Both the position numbers and the translations under genes were made by a program. The notes under the pieces are model-generated. The model was not told where the DNA came from, searched no databases, and saw only the letters and a list, made by a program, of their open reading frames with translations. Of a DNA stretch of 64,000 bases, positions 60,184 to 64,000 are shown in pieces. Location: assembly GCA_046349155.1 (NCBI GenBank), contig JAXMCW010000001.1, positions 1,116,001 to 1,180,000 on the forward strand. The letters are read 5' to 3'. The number at the start of each line of letters is the position of its first letter. Within the stretch, counting starts at the first letter, position 1. The stretch comes from Alsobacter sp046349155. Lineage in GTDB: Bacteria; Pseudomonadota; Alphaproteobacteria; Rhizobiales; Beijerinckiaceae.

Positions 60184-60386
60184 CCGACGAGCCGCGCCGC
60201 TGGGCGCTCATCAAGGACGGGGCCGTCTACAACGTCTGCCTCTGGAATGGCGACACGTCGCAATGGTCGCCGCCCATGGGGGTCGACGCGGTCCCCGCGC
60301 CTGACGACGTAGCGATCGGATGGGTCTGGGCGAACGGCGAATTTGCGCCCCCGCCCGCGCCTTCTGACGAGGAGCCCTCGGCGTGA
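60177..60386 (+). CDS. Small fibre-associated protein
   Basis: A 69-residue protein (RRWALIKDGAVYNVCLWNGDTSQWSPPMGV...IGWVWANGEFAPPP) of the short beta type that often follows fibre genes and may act as assembly chaperone. It overlaps the neighbouring genes on both sides by a few bases. Confidence 0.65.
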   Translation: MVTDEPRRWALIKDGAVYNVCLWNGDTSQWSPPMGVDAVPAPDDVAIGWVWANGEFAPPPAPSDEEPSA

Positions 60387-61894
60387 CGCTTGGCACCGGG
60401 CCGCTTTCGGGCGCCCCGCTCTCAAGCCTTCCGGCCGCGGCCAGCGGCGCCGCCTATTCGCTGTCCTGCGCCGCCGGCTCCTTCGCGGTGTCGGGGCAGG
60501 CCGCGGGGCTCTATCGCGGCCGCTATCTCGGCGCCGCCTATGGCAGCTTCGTCCTGTCGGGCCAAGCCGCGTCCTTCAAGTACGGCCATGTGCTCACGGC
60601 CGCCAACGGCTCCTATGTCGTCAGCGGCCAATCGGCCGGGCTGAATGGCGGGCACTATCTGTCGGCGGCCTATGGCGCCTTCACCCTGTCGGGGCAGGCG
60701 GCAAGCCTCAAGGCCGACCGGCGCCTTTCGGCGGCGGCGGGAAGCTTCACCATCAACGGCCAAGCCGCGACGCTCTATCGCGGCGTCGGCATCGTCGCGG
60801 CCTATGGCAGCTACACGGTCAGCGGACAGGCTGCCTCCCTCAAGGCCGGCCGGGTCTTGTCGGCCGGCTACTGCTCCTATTCGGTCGCGGGGCAGGCCGC
60901 CGGCCTGACGCTCGGCCACCGCCTTGTCGCGGCCGCGGGCAGCTATTCGATCAACGGGCAGGCGGCGGCATTCTCGCGCGGGCTTCGCCTGACGGCCGCC
61001 GCGGGCAGCTTCGCCGTCAACGGCCAGGGCGCCTGGCTCTATGCGGGCCGAAAAGTCACGGCCGCCTACGGCGCCTTCGCCGTCAACGGACAGGCGGCGG
61101 TCCTCAAGGCCGGGCGCCTTCTGGCGTGTGGCTACGGCACCTTCATCGTCCAGGGGCAGTCGGCCTCGCTCGACGAGTCCCACTATATCGCCGCGGCCCA
61201 TGGCAGCGTCGCTGTGGCGGGCCAGGACGCCGCCCTGCGCGTCGACCATATCCTGGCGGCCGCCGTCGGCACCTTCGCCCTTGTGGGCCAGGATGTGGGC
61301 CTCCTGGCGGCCCGTGTGCTTGCCGCGGGCTATGGGGCCTATTCCGTCGCCGGCCAGGATGCCGGCCTGCGCCTGGGGCGCGTGCTGGCGGCCGACGCCG
61401 GGGCCTATGCGGTCAACGGGCAGTCGGCAGGGCTCAACGGCAGCAAGTACGTCACCGCGGCCTTCGGCAGCTTCCTCGTCGCCGGGCAGGTGGCGGTCTT
61501 CCGGCGCGACTATCGGCTCGTGGCGGCAGCCGCCGCCTTCACCATCACCGGCCGGGCCGCGGTGCTTGTCTATGGCCGCCCGGCCAGCGAGCACAAGCGG
61601 CCCCGCGGGGGCGCCCTGCGCGGGGCGCTCGCGCGCAAGCGGGCAGAAGAGATCGAGCGTCGCAAGCGCGAGGCCCAGCCGCCCGAGTTCCCAGAGCTCG
61701 AGCCGGCCCCGGTTCCAACGATCGTAGCGGGGCGGGTTGCGCTTGCGCCCGCCAAGGCAAGGGGCACCGGTGTGGTCGGTGTCGCGTCCATTGCCGGGCG
61801 GGCTTGCGCTGCCCGCGCCAAGGCGCGCGGCGCGGCGCGGCATCTCGACAGCGTCGCCGCTGACAACGACGTCCTGCTGCTTCTGATCGCATAG
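60383..61894 (+). CDS. Repeat protein with seventeen 22-residue units
   Basis: The 503-residue protein contains 17 uninterrupted units (residues about 28-401) of consensus L.AA.GSF.V.GQAA.L..GR., each 22 residues with Gly-Gln at fixed positions. This suggests a beta-solenoid shaft. The last two units lose the GQ (GRAA). A basic hinge (HKRPRGGALRGALARKRAEEIERRKREA) and a short C-terminal domain follow. Probably a fibre or adhesin shaft. Confidence 0.72.
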   Translation: MTLGTGPLSGAPLSSLPAAASGAAYSLSCAAGSFAVSGQAAGLYRGRYLGAAYGSFVLSGQAASFKYGHVLTAANGSYVVSGQSAGLNGGHYLSAAYGAFTLSGQAASLKADRRLSAAAGSFTINGQAATLYRGVGIVAAYGSYTVSGQAASLKAGRVLSAGYCSYSVAGQAAGLTLGHRLVAAAGSYSINGQAAAFSRGLRLTAAAGSFAVNGQGAWLYAGRKVTAAYGAFAVNGQAAVLKAGRLLACGYGTFIVQGQSASLDESHYIAAAHGSVAVAGQDAALRVDHILAAAVGTFALVGQDVGLLAARVLAAGYGAYSVAGQDAGLRLGRVLAADAGAYAVNGQSAGLNGSKYVTAAFGSFLVAGQVAVFRRDYRLVAAAAAFTITGRAAVLVYGRPASEHKRPRGGALRGALARKRAEEIERRKREAQPPEFPELEPAPVPTIVAGRVALAPAKARGTGVVGVASIAGRACAARAKARGAARHLDSVAADNDVLLLLIA

Positions 61895-61903
61895 GGGTGC
61901 CGC

Positions 61904-62656
61904 ATGGCCCGACTACCTGACGAGCTGCTGGCGGCATTCCTGGCAAGCCTTGCAAGCCGGCGGAAGCAACGCTCGGGGCAATCGCTGGCCTGGAACCGGT
62001 CCAAGTCTTCGCCGGCCGCATCCTTGAGCGTCGACGGCCGATCGTTCCTGGCAACGACGCTGTCGGACCCCGGAGAATTCGCCTGCGTCCGCACAACGAT
62101 CGGCAGCGCGTCGGCCCCGATCTATCTTGAGGTCATCATCGAAGACCTGACGGGCGGCGCGGGCTCAGACGTCGGAGTGGGCTTCTGCAACAGCGACTTG
62201 GACCTGACGACAGCTACGTCCTTCCTGGGCGAATCGTCGATGGAAAAGTCGGCGATGGTCTGGGGCTACGCGAATTCCGCCTATGGCTCGGCAAGCATCA
62301 TCGACGGCACCGGCTTTCCGCCCGGCGACCTGACGGACCCCACGACCTTCATGCTCGCGCTGCACCCGGCCCTTGGGACCGCGTATATCGGTCGCGACGG
62401 CGAATGGTTGGGCGATGGCGACCCGGCGGCAGGCACTAACGCGTGGTGCGTCTGGGAACCGGATGCCACCACATGGTTCTTCGCGGCCTGCCTCAAGGGC
62501 AACAATCAGGGGGTGATCCGCATCCCCAGGACGCGCGCCTATGACGCGCCCGCCGGCTACCGCGCGCTGCAACCGGCCGCCAGCGTCGCCTTCATCACGA
62601 CGGACGGCGGCGACTTCATCACGACCGATTCCGGCGACTTCATCATCCAGGGCTGA
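61904..62656 (+). CDS. SPRY/B30.2-like phage protein
   Basis: A 250-residue protein; residues 60-225 (IYLEVIIEDLTGGAGSDVGVGF, MVWGYANSAYGSASIIDG, TAYIGRDGEWLGDGDPAAGTNAW) fit the beta-sandwich of SPRY/concanavalin-like domains, with the typical W.GDP pattern. It ends with FITTDGGDFITTDSGDF, a short tandem repeat. It probably binds a surface ligand. Confidence 0.65.
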   Translation: MARLPDELLAAFLASLASRRKQRSGQSLAWNRSKSSPAASLSVDGRSFLATTLSDPGEFACVRTTIGSASAPIYLEVIIEDLTGGAGSDVGVGFCNSDLDLTTATSFLGESSMEKSAMVWGYANSAYGSASIIDGTGFPPGDLTDPTTFMLALHPALGTAYIGRDGEWLGDGDPAAGTNAWCVWEPDATTWFFAACLKGNNQGVIRIPRTRAYDAPAGYRALQPAASVAFITTDGGDFITTDSGDFIIQG

Positions 62657-62659
62657 CCC

Positions 62660-63328
62660 ATGACCAACGTCATCATCTCGGAAGTGCTCGACGACTTCGT
62701 GGCCGCCCCTGGCAAGAACGTGAAGATACAGACCTCGGGGTCGGGCACGAAGGCTACGAAAGCGACGTTCAAGGGCGGCGACGGGCCGGGCGTTTCCGAC
62801 GCCGGCGATGACGTCGAGCTTTTTGGCGGGGAGGGCGCGACGTCGGGCTCGGGTGGCGACGCGCATGTGCGCGGCGGCCACGCGGGCGACAGTGGCAACG
62901 GCTCGGGCGGCGCGGCCATTATCGAAGGCGGCATTGCGCACGGCACCGGGGCGGGCGGCTACGTCGACATCAGCGGCGGCACAGGTGGTGAAGCGGGCGG
63001 CACCGGCGGCGGCGTTGAAATGCACGGCGGCAACGCGCCGGGCGGTTCGGCCGCCGGCAATGTCGACATTTACGCCGGCGGCACGACGTCGACGGGCGGC
63101 GGTGCTGCGCGCGTACGTATTCGCGGCGGCTACGATTGGGACGCAGACGGTTGGGGGTCCGAGATCGTGCTTTTTTCTGCGCTTGGCGACGGCGCGAGCA
63201 CTGGCATCGGCCTTGTCCTCGCCGGCGGCATGCAGCTCGTCGTCGTCAACCTGCCCATCGTCGACCCCGGCATCCCCAACGCCATCTGGAATGACAGCGG
63301 AACCCTGAAAATCTCGTCGGGGCTTTAG
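62660..63328 (+). CDS. Glycine-rich repeat protein of the fibre block
   Basis: A 222-residue protein. Residues 35-155 have a regular pattern of GG-turns with short beta strands (VELFGGEGAT, AHVRGGHAGD, AIIEGGIAHG, VDISGGTGG, VEMHGGNAPG, VDIYAGGTTS, VRIRGG), spaced 11-20 residues, suggestive of a glycine-rich helix or solenoid. The C-terminal part is a small beta domain. Confidence 0.62.
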   Translation: MTNVIISEVLDDFVAAPGKNVKIQTSGSGTKATKATFKGGDGPGVSDAGDDVELFGGEGATSGSGGDAHVRGGHAGDSGNGSGGAAIIEGGIAHGTGAGGYVDISGGTGGEAGGTGGGVEMHGGNAPGGSAAGNVDIYAGGTTSTGGGAARVRIRGGYDWDADGWGSEIVLFSALGDGASTGIGLVLAGGMQLVVVNLPIVDPGIPNAIWNDSGTLKISSGL

Positions 63329-63331
63329 GTC

Positions 63332-63526
63332 ATGCGCAAGGCCCCGACTGCTTCCGCCGCCTTGTCGCTCAAGGGCATCTTCACGGACTTCGACGGCAAC
63401 GGCACGGCCGACACGTCGCGCGCAGACCCTCTCGGCCGAAAGAGCGGCGGCTTCCTGTTGCTCGAGAACGGCGGCCGCCTGCTGCTGGAAAACGGCGGGC
63501 GCATCAAGCTTGAAAGAGGAATCTGA
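63332..63526 (+). CDS. Small fibre-block protein with LLLENGG repeat
   Basis: A 64-residue protein whose end has the repeat FLLLENGGRLLLENGGRIKLE, a motif seen in phage fibre-associated peptides. An RBS is not obvious. Function unknown. Confidence 0.5.
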   Translation: MRKAPTASAALSLKGIFTDFDGNGTADTSRADPLGRKSGGFLLLENGGRLLLENGGRIKLERGI

Positions 63527-63527
63527 C

Positions 63528-64000
63528 CATGGCCGACGCGAAGATCAGCGAACTTCCGTTCATTGATAGTCTCGAAGAGATCGACAACGGCAGCATTTTC
63601 CCGGTCGTCGGTACGGCGGGCGAAACGAAGTGTTTGCCGTTCGGGGGGCTCTTGGCGTTCATCGCAGACCCGCTTAGGTCCGCTCTCTTTAGCTACGCCC
63701 CCGGTGTGAATGTACAGCCTCAGTCGCCAGAGTTTTCGGGGAACGATGTCACGTTCACGCCGGGTAGCCTGTTTAACGGGTACATTCTATATTTCGTCGG
63801 GATGGGCCTAGTCGGCAGCGAGTACACGCCGCCGATGAATGTCGTATTCGGGGTCAGCGGCGAATACACAACAGATTTCCAAGTCGTCTATGAATACAAC
63901 GACGGGACCAACTTCGTTCAAGTCTTCGGCGCTTGGTACTATATCTACGGCCTGCCTGCGGAATCGGCGTTCGCGGTGTCACCGATTGTCTTCACCGCCG
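63528..64000 (+). CDS. Phage fibre-region protein, 5' part (runs off the window)
   Basis: ATG 63528 follows AGAGGAA and opens a frame of at least 157 residues (MADAKISELPFIDSLEEIDN...) that is still open at the edge. The start ISELPxIDxLxxID is like the N-terminal modules of phage tail or hydrolase proteins. Codon use is less GC-biased than in the genes before it, consistent with recent exchange. Confidence 0.65.

Noticed and set aside
58167..60425. Long proline-rich ORFs on the minus strand
   Set aside because: They are the antisense of GGC/GGT-rich glycine codons in the fibre paralogues.
60422..61843. 473-codon minus-strand ORF
   Set aside because: Antisense to the 22-residue repeat gene; its periodicity is simply inherited from that repeat.
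31273..64000. Mu-like or transposable phage
   Set aside because: No DDE transposase, MuB or Mu-type head genes are seen; a tyrosine integrase and a tRNA attachment site are present instead.

Overview
The window is very GC-rich and reads as an alphaproteobacterial chromosome of the order Hyphomicrobiales (Rhizobiales). The signs are a split ATP synthase operon (atpI-atpB-atpE-b'-b with no F1 genes), a DciA-like/DsbA/SMC cluster, a long-chain polyprenyl diphosphate synthase of the ubiquinone pathway, a two-subunit glycyl-tRNA synthetase and a CtrA-type box. The genus cannot be fixed from sequence alone. A host segment (about 1-31.1 kb) is followed by a prophage that begins in a tRNA-Pro(CGG) gene and runs off the right edge (about 31.1-64 kb).

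Host segment. Positions 1-4.6 kb carry the end of a DUF721/DciA-like gene, a DsbA-type thiol oxidoreductase and smc. A 0.6 kb spacer ends in a strong promoter for the F0 operon (5.3-7.95 kb), which closes with a clear terminator. Next come an ArsR/SRPBCC pair with a doubled operator, a type-4 uracil-DNA glycosylase divergent from ETF-ubiquinone oxidoreductase, a TPR lipoprotein-like gene overlapping ispE, a polyprenyl synthase, DUF2007 plus a tRNA methyltransferase, and glyQ/isochorismatase-like/CDGSH/glyS. glyS carries an in-frame palindromic insert. The rest is a HAD phosphatase, MarR with an acyl-CoA ligase, DUF1499, an MBL-fold hydrolase, an MFS carrier, a mannitol-type dehydrogenase and one unknown gene next to the attachment site.

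Prophage. The left end is the 3' half of tRNA-Pro. Leftward genes form a chain of tiny start/stop-overlapping ORFs ending in an excisionase-like protein and a tyrosine integrase. The immunity region has a LexA/CI-type repressor and divergent Cro-like gene. Their operators (three at 37.36-37.43 kb, two at 34.04-34.09 kb) share one motif and sit between -35 and -10 of both PL and PR, a lambda-like OL/OR layout. Between OL and the repressor lies a leftward accessory block: an HNH-nuclease toxin-like protein with a small membrane protein, and two uncharacterised proteins, closed by a terminator.

Rightward early genes encode a recombination/replication set: HTH protein, VRR-NUC nuclease, Sak4-like RecA-fold ATPase, DUF669 protein, PD-(D/E)XK nuclease, ParB-like nuclease, SF2 helicase, MT-A70 methyltransferase and a primase/helicase. 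A 0.45 kb region with eight CGCCAACCG-type iterons around an AT-rich core follows and is the best origin candidate. Beside it lies a reversed, low-GC gene with a signal peptide broken by a TAA codon.

Late genes begin with an Nu1-like small terminase, GpA-type large terminase, gpW and a lambda-type portal. Then, unexpectedly, there are no protease, capsid, neck or tail genes. An adhesin/fibre block follows: three tandem glycine-rich fibre paralogues, a protein with seventeen 22-residue repeats, an SPRY-like protein, a glycine-rich helix-like protein and a truncated gene at the edge. Either the head and tail genes lie beyond 64 kb in an unusual order or the prophage has lost them.
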